Below are positions 1-5,406 of a stretch of DNA of 5,406 bases, piece after piece; the first letter of the stretch is position 1; every line of letters starts with the position of its first letter. Both the position numbers and the translations under genes were made by a program. The notes under the pieces are model-generated. The model saw only the letters and a list, made by a program, of their open reading frames with translations. It ran no database searches and was not told where the DNA came from. The stretch comes from Pleionea sp052032335. Its GTDB lineage: Bacteria; Pseudomonadota; Gammaproteobacteria; Enterobacterales; Kangiellaceae. The stretch spans positions 1-5,406 of the forward strand of contig JBPEWV010000157.1 in assembly GCA_052032335.1 (NCBI GenBank), given 5' to 3'.

Positions 1-864
1 ATGTTCGATGGAATTCGCGCTGCGCTTTGGGCAGGTATTCCCGTCGCTATACACTATCGTGGATTTGCCGCTCAGCATGATTTCAGTCGCTCAGTTAACG
101 AAGACGATACTAAGATTCCTAAAAATTGTTTATGCATTGGGATTTCTAACGCCGTAACCGAATCGATCGAAAATGTTGGCATACCCAAGAACCAGATAGC
201 AACCATTTATAACCCGATAACGCCCCCTATTATCAGCAACGGAACTAGAAGTAAAATTAGAGAGCAATATCATGTATCCGAGGAAGAGCTGATATTTTCT
301 ATCTTTGGTCGAATCACTCAGTGGAAAGGACAGCTCGAATTTTGCCAAGCAATAACACCGATTTTACAAGAATCGAAAAACGTTAAGGTTATGATTGTTG
401 GTGATGCCACTGACTCAGCGGATGATAGTTATTTACAAGCGATTTTAGAGCATATCGAGACTCAAAAACTCCAGGAGAAAGTCATACTGACAGGATTTCA
501 GTCAGATGTTTATGCTTACTATTCGGCATCAGACGTAATTGTTCATAATAGCTTACATCCGGAGCCATTTGGTCGCGTCATCATCGAAGGAATGATTTGT
601 AACAAGCTTGTAATCGCGGCCAATGAAGGTGGGCCAAAAGAAATTATCAGCCATAATAAGGATGGCCTATTATTCGAAGCTCGAAATATTGACTCATTAC
701 AAAAAGCACTTAAGCTTGCGGTAGAAGACTCGGATTTAAGAGACCGCATCGGCCAACAAGCTTATGCAACAGCGCAAAACTACCTCACCGCTGCCATTAC
801 ACGAAAAGTGCTAAAAGCCTATCGAGACCATCTAGGTCTTGAAGTGGACCATCATGTTTATTGA
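1..864 (+). CDS. GT4 family glycosyltransferase, probably 5'-truncated
   Basis: A retaining glycosyltransferase of the GT4 (GT-B fold) family. Such enzymes move a sugar from a nucleotide-sugar donor to a lipid-linked or glycan acceptor at the cytoplasmic membrane face. The C-terminal donor-binding domain is complete: GRITQWKGQ (residues 103-111) is the usual motif at the start of this domain, SDVIVHNS (177-184) precedes the EX7E signature (E188 and E196, with PFGRVIIE between), and GGPKEII (210-216) follows. Only 287 residues are visible, against roughly 350-400 for the family, and the frame is open at base 1. The N-terminal Rossmann domain is represented only by its last part (about residues 1-70). 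The ATG at base 1 is therefore more likely an internal Met at the window edge than the true start. The donor sugar cannot be read from sequence. The gene ends in TGA at 862-864, overlapping the next gene, so the two are probably cotranscribed. The family call is firm; the start is not. Confidence 0.9.
   Translation: MFDGIRAALWAGIPVAIHYRGFAAQHDFSRSVNEDDTKIPKNCLCIGISNAVTESIENVGIPKNQIATIYNPITPPIISNGTRSKIREQYHVSEEELIFSIFGRITQWKGQLEFCQAITPILQESKNVKVMIVGDATDSADDSYLQAILEHIETQKLQEKVILTGFQSDVYAYYSASDVIVHNSLHPEPFGRVIIEGMICNKLVIAANEGGPKEIISHNKDGLLFEARNIDSLQKALKLAVEDSDLRDRIGQQAYATAQNYLTAAITRKVLKAYRDHLGLEVDHHVY
841..848 (+). promoter_or_regulatory. Ribosome binding site deciding the start of the Wzy/WaaL-like gene
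   Basis: A purine-rich GAAGTGGA lies 5 bases upstream of the ATG at 854, inside the end of the GT4 gene. It is an imperfect Shine-Dalgarno match, but it favours ATG 854 over the in-frame TTG at 839, which lies upstream of this site. The 11-base overlap with the GT4 gene suggests translational coupling. Confidence 0.45.
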
Positions 865-2125
865 AGATAAATATTTAACCAATAACAAGCTCAGTATAAG
901 AAAACTGGCAAAAGAGTATTTTGCGCTGCCATTAAGCTTTATCGTACTTACCGTTTATTTTTTATTCGAGTACGTTAGACCTCAATCGATATATACTAAT
1001 ATCGCGGTTGTTCCCTGGCTGCAAATTCTGTTCATTATGCTTGGTGGCTTTTGGATTACCTATCGATCAGATCTTGAAAAGAATAATAATGGAAAGTTTC
1101 TAGTTATCTTGTTATTTCTAGTATGCCTTGTTAGCTCGATGATGTCGTTTTATTCCAGCTGGGCTTTCGATCGCATGATCATCATGGTGAACTGGACGTT
1201 TCTGTTTTTATTTTTTGTCCGTCTCGTCGATACAAAAACCAAATACTTTCTGTTTCTGTGCCTGTTTTTACTGTTTTCTTTCAAAATGTCGCAACATGCA
1301 TCGATCAGTTGGGCTGCTCGAGGGTTTTCTTTCGAACGCTGGGGCATCGCTGGCACTCCGGGCTGGTTTGGCAATGCCGCAGACCTGGGTGCTCAAATGT
1401 TGATATTTTTCCCGCTTTCACTCGCATTTGTATTTGCTTTTAGAAAATACATGCGCCCATGGCAACTGATTATCGCAAGCTTAATGCCCGTAACAGGACT
1501 GCTCGCAATTGTTGCCACGGGCCAAAGAGGAACACTGCTCGGTTTGGTCGGCGCAAGTTTAATAACCATTCTCCTGCAAAAAAAGAGTTTTAAGATGATT
1601 CTTTTGGTCGCTTTGATCGGCGCAATAATCTACCACTTACTGCCGGAGGAATTTGTCGACCGTTTCTATACCATTGGATCTGATACGACCTCTGTGTCTC
1701 GACTAACCTATTGGGCGAGGGGAATCGAGTTTTGGCAAGAGAACCCCTTCTTTGGTATTGGTTACGAAAACTGGGTGCCTTACTACTCTTCACGTTTTCC
1801 TGGCGAATCATTGCGCGGTCCAATACAAGAGGTGGCTCACAGTACACCTATCACAGTCTTGGCTGAGTTAGGATCTATCGGGTTCATTGTTTATTACTAT
1901 TTCGTCTTTAAAATTTACAAGACTTGCTATCAACTTCAAAATAATTCGAAAAGTAATCAAGTAAAATTCTTAGCATTGGGCCTGGGACTGGGTCTAGTCG
2001 CGTTTAACATCGCAAGTTGCTTCATTAGTGTGGCCTATTACCCATTCATTTGGGTGCAAGCTATGCTGGTATTTACCCTTAAGAGCATTCACGACCGAGA
2101 TTCAGAGAATGCATCCGATTTTTGA
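854..2125 (+). CDS. O-antigen ligase/polymerase family membrane protein (Wzy_C-type)
   Basis: A 423-residue polytopic inner-membrane protein with about 11-12 hydrophobic segments. A larger hydrophilic, probably periplasmic, section spans roughly residues 262-328. Features typical of the Wzy_C/WaaL family are visible (numbered from ATG 854): TGQRGT at 222-227 with its conserved Arg225, SRLTYWARG at 282-290, NPFFGIGYENW at 297-307, and AHSTPITVLAELGSIGF at 328-344, where His329 sits in the usual position. Family members use undecaprenyl-linked glycans on the periplasmic side, either polymerising repeat units (Wzy) or ligating chains to lipid A core or to protein. Sequence alone does not separate these roles. 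The setting among glycosyltransferases and a lyase-like protein favours polymerase or a ligase for an exopolysaccharide. The N-terminal EYVRPQSIY (39-47) I recall from O-antigen ligase family proteins of exopolysaccharide loci, but that is memory, not a search. ATG 854 is preferred over TTG 839 because a purine-rich site lies just upstream of it. Confidence 0.88.
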   Translation: MFIEDKYLTNNKLSIRKLAKEYFALPLSFIVLTVYFLFEYVRPQSIYTNIAVVPWLQILFIMLGGFWITYRSDLEKNNNGKFLVILLFLVCLVSSMMSFYSSWAFDRMIIMVNWTFLFLFFVRLVDTKTKYFLFLCLFLLFSFKMSQHASISWAARGFSFERWGIAGTPGWFGNAADLGAQMLIFFPLSLAFVFAFRKYMRPWQLIIASLMPVTGLLAIVATGQRGTLLGLVGASLITILLQKKSFKMILLVALIGAIIYHLLPEEFVDRFYTIGSDTTSVSRLTYWARGIEFWQENPFFGIGYENWVPYYSSRFPGESLRGPIQEVAHSTPITVLAELGSIGFIVYYYFVFKIYKTCYQLQNNSKSNQVKFLALGLGLGLVAFNIASCFISVAYYPFIWVQAMLVFTLKSIHDRDSENASDF

Positions 2126-2194
2126 GATATTCAGTAATGTGAGTTGAAAACAAGCTAAACTAGTTTAAATCCTGTTTTGCTTTTGGAGTCCACT
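2126..2194 (+). other. Intergenic gap before the lyase-like gene, with a palindrome
   Basis: This 69-base gap is the only noncoding stretch of note between the plus-strand genes. It holds a perfect 12-base palindrome, TAAACTAGTTTA, at 2156-2167. A TTGAAA at 2144-2149 and a TTAAAT at 2165-2170 could be -35 and -10 elements, but the spacer is only 15 bases and the -10 matches consensus at 4 of 6 positions. A separate promoter for the lyase-like gene is therefore possible but weakly supported. No GC-rich hairpin followed by a T run is seen, so readthrough from the upstream gene is likely. Confidence 0.3.
2185..2188 (+). promoter_or_regulatory. Ribosome binding site of the lyase-like gene
   Basis: GGAG is followed by a 6-base spacer and ATG at 2195. 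This is the best Shine-Dalgarno site in the window. It rules out the upstream in-frame TTG codons at 2177 and 2183, which lie before it and would also spoil the start of the signal peptide. Confidence 0.75.
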
Positions 2195-3184
2195 ATGAAA
2201 AACATCTACCTTTTTGCAATGTGCGTTTTTACGGCATTCATCAGCGCAGCCGAATACCCAACACTCAGTGTTGACTTTGAATCAGGCACGAATAACGCAA
2301 TCATTAGCGAGATCGATGAACCATTTGAAACTCGATACAGTAATGAGCGAGCAAAAAGTGGAAGTTATTCCGCGAAACTCACCATCGATGGTGGAACCGA
2401 TGGCTGGGGCAAGTTTGGTTTTCGAGAGATTTTAGATCCCAAATTGGATAAAGGCAGTGATATCTGGGTCAGTCTTGATATGTTTGTGCCAACGGATTTT
2501 TCATTAGAAACGAATTTTTCGTTAAAGTTCTTACGGTTTAGAGTTGCCACTAGCGATGAACAACACCTCGGTTATGTGGATATTTACATCAATCGAGATG
2601 GTACATTTCGGTATCAAAGTGAGCTATACGCGAGTCAGAAAGTGGTTGTGACTGACTTTGATCCCAATGTACTTTCCGAACAAGGCGTTGTGGGTGACGA
2701 GTCGGGCCAAAGTTACGATGTTTACCGATCCAAAAAAGCACTTAACGAAACACAAGGCTCGATTGTAATCAAAAAGCGTGGAGAAAATAATCTTAATTTA
2801 CGTGATGGCGAAGAGCTAACTTCGAACGGTCAACGTGTTGGCTACGTTGCATCGACTTCTTCAAATAGCGTAGTTACGCCGTTAGGTGAGCACCTTGACA
2901 GCAGTATTAATTCAGTTCAAAAAGGTGAGTGGGAGAACTATATTTTCCATATTACATTTAGTGATGACGAGCCAAGGGTCGAGTTTCGCAAGAACTGCCA
3001 TGTATTATTTCAAAGCGTCAGTGATCCAACGCTAATAAATGCGACAGATTTAGTGTATCATTTCTTACTATTCACTTACTGGAATGGTAACGCACCACAA
3101 ACGCAGAGCTTGTACATCGATAATTTCAGACTGAGCTCGCAACCTCCAACAACTTGCACAGCGCCAAGCGCACCAATAAATTAG
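2195..3184 (+). CDS. Secreted protein resembling jelly-roll polysaccharide lyases
   Basis: A 329-residue exported protein. Residues 1-19 form a Sec signal peptide: Lys2, a hydrophobic core from Ile4 to Ile16, then SAA before Glu20, with cleavage after Ala18 or Ala19. No lipobox is seen; Cys10 is inside the core. The mature protein looks like an all-beta concanavalin-A-like fold of the heparin-lyase/polysaccharide-lyase type: an N-terminal DFESG (27-31), GSYSAKLTI (56-64), WVSLDMFVP (91-99), a GEWENYIFHITFS strand (244-256) and a C-terminal section with TYWNG (294-298) and LYIDNFRLS (306-314). The last resembles the closing strands of that superfamily. Residues about 150-235 fit no pattern I recognise. 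The mature chain has just two cysteines, Cys268 and Cys321, which could form a disulfide. Catalytic residues cannot be assigned, so lyase activity is inference; a noncatalytic glycan-binding protein is equally possible. In this locus it may trim or clear polymer, as AlgL does in alginate synthesis. Confidence 0.6.
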   Translation: MKNIYLFAMCVFTAFISAAEYPTLSVDFESGTNNAIISEIDEPFETRYSNERAKSGSYSAKLTIDGGTDGWGKFGFREILDPKLDKGSDIWVSLDMFVPTDFSLETNFSLKFLRFRVATSDEQHLGYVDIYINRDGTFRYQSELYASQKVVVTDFDPNVLSEQGVVGDESGQSYDVYRSKKALNETQGSIVIKKRGENNLNLRDGEELTSNGQRVGYVASTSSNSVVTPLGEHLDSSINSVQKGEWENYIFHITFSDDEPRVEFRKNCHVLFQSVSDPTLINATDLVYHFLLFTYWNGNAPQTQSLYIDNFRLSSQPPTTCTAPSAPIN

Positions 3185-3197
3185 GCCAACTAAGATA

Positions 3198-4121
3198 ATG
3201 GAACTATCAATCATAATTCCTGCTTACAATGAAATACGTTTCATCGGTAATTTACTCGATTCGATTAAGTCATGCACTACTGAGTCAAATGATAAAGTAG
3301 AAGTAATTGTGATTGATAATGGTTCAACCGATAGCACCGCTCAAATCGCAGAAGATCATGGCGCGCAGGTTCATAGGATAGAAAGGGGCTCCATCTCTCG
3401 TGCGAGAAATATTGGTGTTACCCGAGCGAGCAATGAACTCATCGCCTTCATCGATGCCGACATTGTTTTGACTGAATGCTGGTTTGACACGGTAAGAGAG
3501 ATTCAAAGCAATATCTTAAATAACTTTCAAATTGTTGGAGCCAAGTACGCAATCAATAAAAACCCGACTTGGGTTGAGAGCTCTTGGTTTGAACCTTTAT
3601 CCAAGAAGCCAGCTACCTATATTAACGGTGGCAATATTCTGGTCAGCAAAAAAAGCTTTAACGAAATTGGTGGGTTTTCGGAGTCGCTAGAGACTGGTGA
3701 AGACTATGAGTTCTGTCACCGAGCTAAAAGAAAAGGTGCCGGTATCGTGTTTAACACTGGTCTGGTTGCAATACACGATGGATTTCCGAAAGACACTTAT
3801 AACTTCTTTAAGCGAGAAGCTTGGCACGGAAAAGGCGATTTTTTAAATCTCAATACCTTTCTCTCATCAAAGGTTGCACTAATTTCAGTAGTTTTCTTTC
3901 TATTTCTTGTCGCGAGTTTAATTAGCTTGATACTTATCAAACTCGAGTTTTTTATTGCTTTTGCGGCTATAAGTCTGGCTTTAGTTCTAACGATTAATTT
4001 TATCGTATTCAAAATGGACAAAAGTATTAATAACTTTGTTTGTCGCATCCCCTTGTGTGTACTTTATCTGATCGCTCGAACTTACAGCTTAAAAAAAGTC
4101 TTATCAACCAGATTTGGATAG
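3198..4121 (+). CDS. GT2 family glycosyltransferase, membrane-anchored
   Basis: A 307-residue inverting glycosyltransferase with a GT-A fold. The N-terminal strand is SIIIPAYNE (4-12), followed by VIVIDNGSTDST (36-47), the acceptor-side RGSISRARNIGV (63-74), and the metal-binding DxD motif as FIDADIV (84-90, Asp86 and Asp88). INGGNILVSKKSFNEIGGF (142-160) and the GEDYEF motif (167-172) complete the core; the acidic pair Glu168-Asp169 is where the family has its catalytic base. Two hydrophobic segments (about 225-247 and 250-271) and a possible third (about 283-294) anchor the C-terminus in the inner membrane, leaving the catalytic domain in the cytoplasm. It would use a nucleotide sugar to extend a lipid-linked glycan; the sugar is unknown. 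The Shine-Dalgarno site is poor (TAAG 3 bases before ATG), and only 13 bases separate it from the lyase-like gene, so translational coupling is likely. Its 3' end overlaps the opposing phosphatase gene by 18 bases. Confidence 0.9.
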   Translation: MELSIIIPAYNEIRFIGNLLDSIKSCTTESNDKVEVIVIDNGSTDSTAQIAEDHGAQVHRIERGSISRARNIGVTRASNELIAFIDADIVLTECWFDTVREIQSNILNNFQIVGAKYAINKNPTWVESSWFEPLSKKPATYINGGNILVSKKSFNEIGGFSESLETGEDYEFCHRAKRKGAGIVFNTGLVAIHDGFPKDTYNFFKREAWHGKGDFLNLNTFLSSKVALISVVFFLFLVASLISLILIKLEFFIAFAAISLALVLTINFIVFKMDKSINNFVCRIPLCVLYLIARTYSLKKVLSTRFG

Positions 4122-4125
4122 ACTT
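4091..4125 (-). terminator. Possible weak Rho-independent terminator of the minus-strand operon
   Basis: Read on the minus strand, AAGTCTATC (4125-4117) can pair with GATAAGACTT (4105-4096), giving 9 base pairs with one bulged A and an 11-base loop. A T run ending at 4091 follows directly. This has the layout of an intrinsic terminator at the 3' end of the phosphatase gene, spanning its stop codon (TGA, 4106-4104) and lying partly inside the end of the opposing GT2 gene. The stem is AT-rich and the loop long, so it may be weak or fortuitous. Confidence 0.35.
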
Positions 4126-4652
4126 ATCCAGTTATCGACACTCTGGCAAATTAGCTCTAATGAGGTTTTTGCGTACTCCTCGGACGATGCGTAGGGGTCA
4201 TGAAGGTAAAGTCTGGGTTTATCCAAGTAAGCCGATAAGATAGTAACATCGGCATTTGGAAACATAGTTTTTAACTTTTCATATTGCCATGGTTCCATGC
4301 ACACCAATATGTCATCCTCAAGGTACTGATAATCCTCAACTGAGGTGGTCAAATGATCACTCAAATCTACGCCAATTAACTTTGAAAAGCTTAGAATTCG
4401 GTGGTTCGCTGGTTTACCGGTATCAGTGATTAACCCAAAAGACTCGACTTGATTATCAATACGCTTTGCCATGTACCAATGCGCAAAAGCACTTCGACAA
4501 ATATTCCCTTTACATACAAAAACGATTCGGTTTTTAGGAGTGAACTTTATTTTTGAGAGCTTGAGAAGTGTAGCAAAGCCAGTCAGGTTAAACTGAAGAT
4601 GCTTCATATAGGCTTTTAAACCACCATAATTGTTTCGTATTCTACTTAGCAT
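4104..4652 (-). CDS. Low-molecular-weight protein-tyrosine phosphatase (Wzb/Etp-like) with N-terminal extension
   Basis: A 182-residue cytoplasmic phosphatase of the arsenate-reductase-like LMW-PTP fold. The strand IVFVCKGNICRSA (43-55) holds the P-loop C-X5-R-S: nucleophile Cys47, phosphate-binding Arg53 and Ser54. The usual Pro after Ser54 is replaced by Ala55. The general-acid motif DPY is present at 152-154 (Asp152), so the enzyme looks catalytically intact. About 40 residues precede the P-loop strand, whereas classical members start only a few residues before it. This basic, partly hydrophobic extension (residues 1-40) has no assigned role. In polysaccharide loci such enzymes dephosphorylate the tyrosine-rich tail of a Wzc-type autokinase and so control chain length and export; no kinase lies in this window. 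The ATG is 4 bases after the acyltransferase stop, with a weak AGCGAG site upstream. No good internal start explains away the extension, although Met16 is a possible shorter start. Confidence 0.9.
   Translation of the reverse strand: MLSRIRNNYGGLKAYMKHLQFNLTGFATLLKLSKIKFTPKNRIVFVCKGNICRSAFAHWYMAKRIDNQVESFGLITDTGKPANHRILSFSKLIGVDLSDHLTTSVEDYQYLEDDILVCMEPWQYEKLKTMFPNADVTILSAYLDKPRLYLHDPYASSEEYAKTSLELICQSVDNWISLSKSG
4115..4130. repeat. Small inverted repeat at the convergent gene junction
   Basis: TGGATA (4115-4120) and TATCCA (4125-4130) form a perfect 6-base inverted repeat around a 4-base loop. It covers the GT2 stop codon (TAG, 4119-4121). On the plus strand no T run follows, so it does not make a terminator for the GT2 operon. 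It shares bases with the longer minus-strand stem at 4096-4125, so the two structures exclude each other. It may be chance. Confidence 0.3.
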
Positions 4653-4656
4653 CGCA

Positions 4657-5406
4657 TTAAACTCGCTTTAACGTATAGTTTTTCAATTTTAAAGCATTAC
4701 GCTCAAGAAAATGCCACGAAGTCCAAGCCACGATTGTTGTTATCATCAAAACAGCAATAACCTCCCACACAGATTCATTACCTTGACGGTAATACATTAA
4801 TTGGTTTACCAAGGGCATATGCCAGATGTATACGCCATAGGATAAGTCAGTTCCACGAATCGCTCTACGAGAGAAATCGACTAAGTGATAACTTAAATGA
4901 AAGATCATAATAGCTAACGGGAAATAAACGTACGGTGGAATTGAGTTATCAAATGGAATCCCATAACTGTGCAGGAATAATGCAAACGCAAAGTAAGCAA
5001 TAAAAGAAGTCGCGACAGGCAGCTTAAATACAATCTTAACAAAAGTATCGAAGTTGCGCTGAACAATTACACCAAATAGAAACATATAAAACCATGGCGC
5101 AAAACTAACGCGGTACAGCTTCCACCAGACTTCATCAGCATACTCGGGCTGCAGTATGTAAAGTAAACGATTAAATCCTACAAAAATCACAAGTAGTACA
5201 GCTAGAATTGCGTTAGTGTTGCTGCTTTTCTCGATAATAAACTTATAGAAAATAGGAACAATAAAATAAAATTGCAACTCAACGCAGATTGTCCACAAAC
5301 TGCCGTTTAACACGCCGTCGCCAAAACCACGCATAAATTCTGGATTGTAAAACTGTAATACTGTACTTTTGGCAAGAAATAACACTGAAACATCAGCGAA
5401 TGATGC
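4657..5406 (-). CDS. Acyltransferase-3 family membrane protein, 5' end beyond the right edge
   Basis: The last 249 residues of an integral membrane O-acyltransferase of the acyltransferase-3 family (OafA/NodX type), which transfers acetyl or similar groups onto cell-surface glycans. Characteristic sections, numbered from the window edge: GVLNGSLWTICVELQFYFIVP (31-51), WFYMFLFGVIV (105-115), DLSYGVYIWHMPLVN (187-201), and the C-terminal WTSWHFLERNALKLK (228-242). About seven hydrophobic segments are visible. The family is usually 350-400 residues, so roughly 100-150 are missing, including the first helices with the catalytic His. The frame is open to base 5406. The GTG at 5385 is an internal Val, not a start, because family homology (NGSLWT region preceded by a helix) continues through it. 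The stop TAA (4659-4657) sits 4 bases before the phosphatase ATG, so the two are surely cotranscribed. The acceptor is unknown; modification of this locus's polysaccharide is inferred from context. Confidence 0.9.
   Translation of the reverse strand, partial: ASFADVSVLFLAKSTVLQFYNPEFMRGFGDGVLNGSLWTICVELQFYFIVPIFYKFIIEKSSNTNAILAVLLVIFVGFNRLLYILQPEYADEVWWKLYRVSFAPWFYMFLFGVIVQRNFDTFVKIVFKLPVATSFIAYFAFALFLHSYGIPFDNSIPPYVYFPLAIMIFHLSYHLVDFSRRAIRGTDLSYGVYIWHMPLVNQLMYYRQGNESVWEVIAVLMITTIVAWTSWHFLERNALKLKNYTLKRV

Noticed and set aside
839..841. TTG as start of the Wzy/WaaL-like gene
   Set aside because: ATG 854 has a purine-rich site 5 bases upstream; TTG 839 lies before that site and adds only five residues.
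1590..1847. Minus-strand open frame of 85 codons
   Set aside because: It lies wholly inside the Wzy/WaaL-like gene, has an unstructured, Arg- and Ser-rich composition and resembles no family; it is a shadow of the plus-strand gene.
2177..2179. TTG as start of the lyase-like gene
   Set aside because: The strong GGAG at 2185-2188 lies downstream of it and fits ATG 2195, which also gives a normal signal peptide.
2126..2194. Terminator after the Wzy/WaaL-like gene
   Set aside because: The palindrome at 2156-2167 has no loop to speak of, is AT-rich, and no proper T run follows it directly.
3797..4048. Minus-strand open frame of 83 codons
   Set aside because: It is the antisense of the GT2 membrane-anchor section, with low-complexity Lys, Ile and Leu content expected from such an antisense frame.
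4040..4243. Plus-strand open frame of 67 codons across the convergent junction
   Set aside because: It overlaps the GT2 gene end and the phosphatase 3' end in other frames, and its product resembles nothing; both overlapped genes have clear family motifs.
5383..5385. GTG as start codon of the acyltransferase gene
   Set aside because: The frame stays open to the window edge, and the protein would lack the catalytic first helices; a start here would give a fragment well below family length.
1..5406. Mobile elements, CRISPR arrays, tRNA or other RNA genes
   Set aside because: No transposase-like protein, regularly spaced repeat, cloverleaf-like sequence or long direct or inverted repeat was seen; genes cover nearly the entire window.

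Overview
The window is a stretch of a cell-surface or exported polysaccharide (exopolysaccharide, capsule or O-antigen type) biosynthesis locus. Six genes fill nearly all of it. The protein families (GT4 and GT2 glycosyltransferases, a Wzy/WaaL-type membrane protein, a low-molecular-weight tyrosine phosphatase, an acyltransferase-3 protein), ATG starts with short Shine-Dalgarno motifs and a Sec signal peptide point to a Gram-negative bacterium. A moderately AT-rich, probably marine gammaproteobacterium is my best guess, but no marker gene here fixes the taxonomy.

Plus strand, 1-4121: four genes in one direction. (1) The C-terminal two thirds or so of a GT4 glycosyltransferase (1-864), probably cut by the left edge. 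(2) An O-antigen ligase/polymerase family membrane protein (854-2125), overlapping the first gene by 11 bases. (3) After a 69-base gap, a secreted protein resembling jelly-roll polysaccharide lyases (2195-3184). (4) After 13 bases, a membrane-anchored GT2 glycosyltransferase (3198-4121).

Minus strand, 5406-4104: two tightly spaced genes transcribed toward the plus-strand set. An acyltransferase-3 membrane protein (4657-5406) runs off the right edge. Four bases later comes a low-molecular-weight protein-tyrosine phosphatase (4104-4652). The phosphatase and the GT2 genes converge and overlap by 18 bases at their 3' ends. A possible weak minus-strand terminator lies across that junction.

How the genes may work together (inference from families and context): the GT4 and GT2 enzymes would add sugars to a lipid-linked repeat unit on the cytoplasmic face. 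The acyltransferase could decorate it with acetyl or another acyl group. The Wzy/WaaL-like protein would polymerise or ligate the chain on the periplasmic face. The secreted lyase-like protein could trim or clear polymer in the periplasm or outside the cell. The phosphatase would act on a tyrosine autokinase of the Wzc type, which is not in this window.

I see no rRNA, tRNA, CRISPR array, insertion sequence or attachment site. Apart from 2126-2194 there is no noncoding stretch of note, and none over 300 bases. I do not see a clearly novel system. The least explained element is the lyase-like protein, with an unrecognised middle section of about 85 residues.
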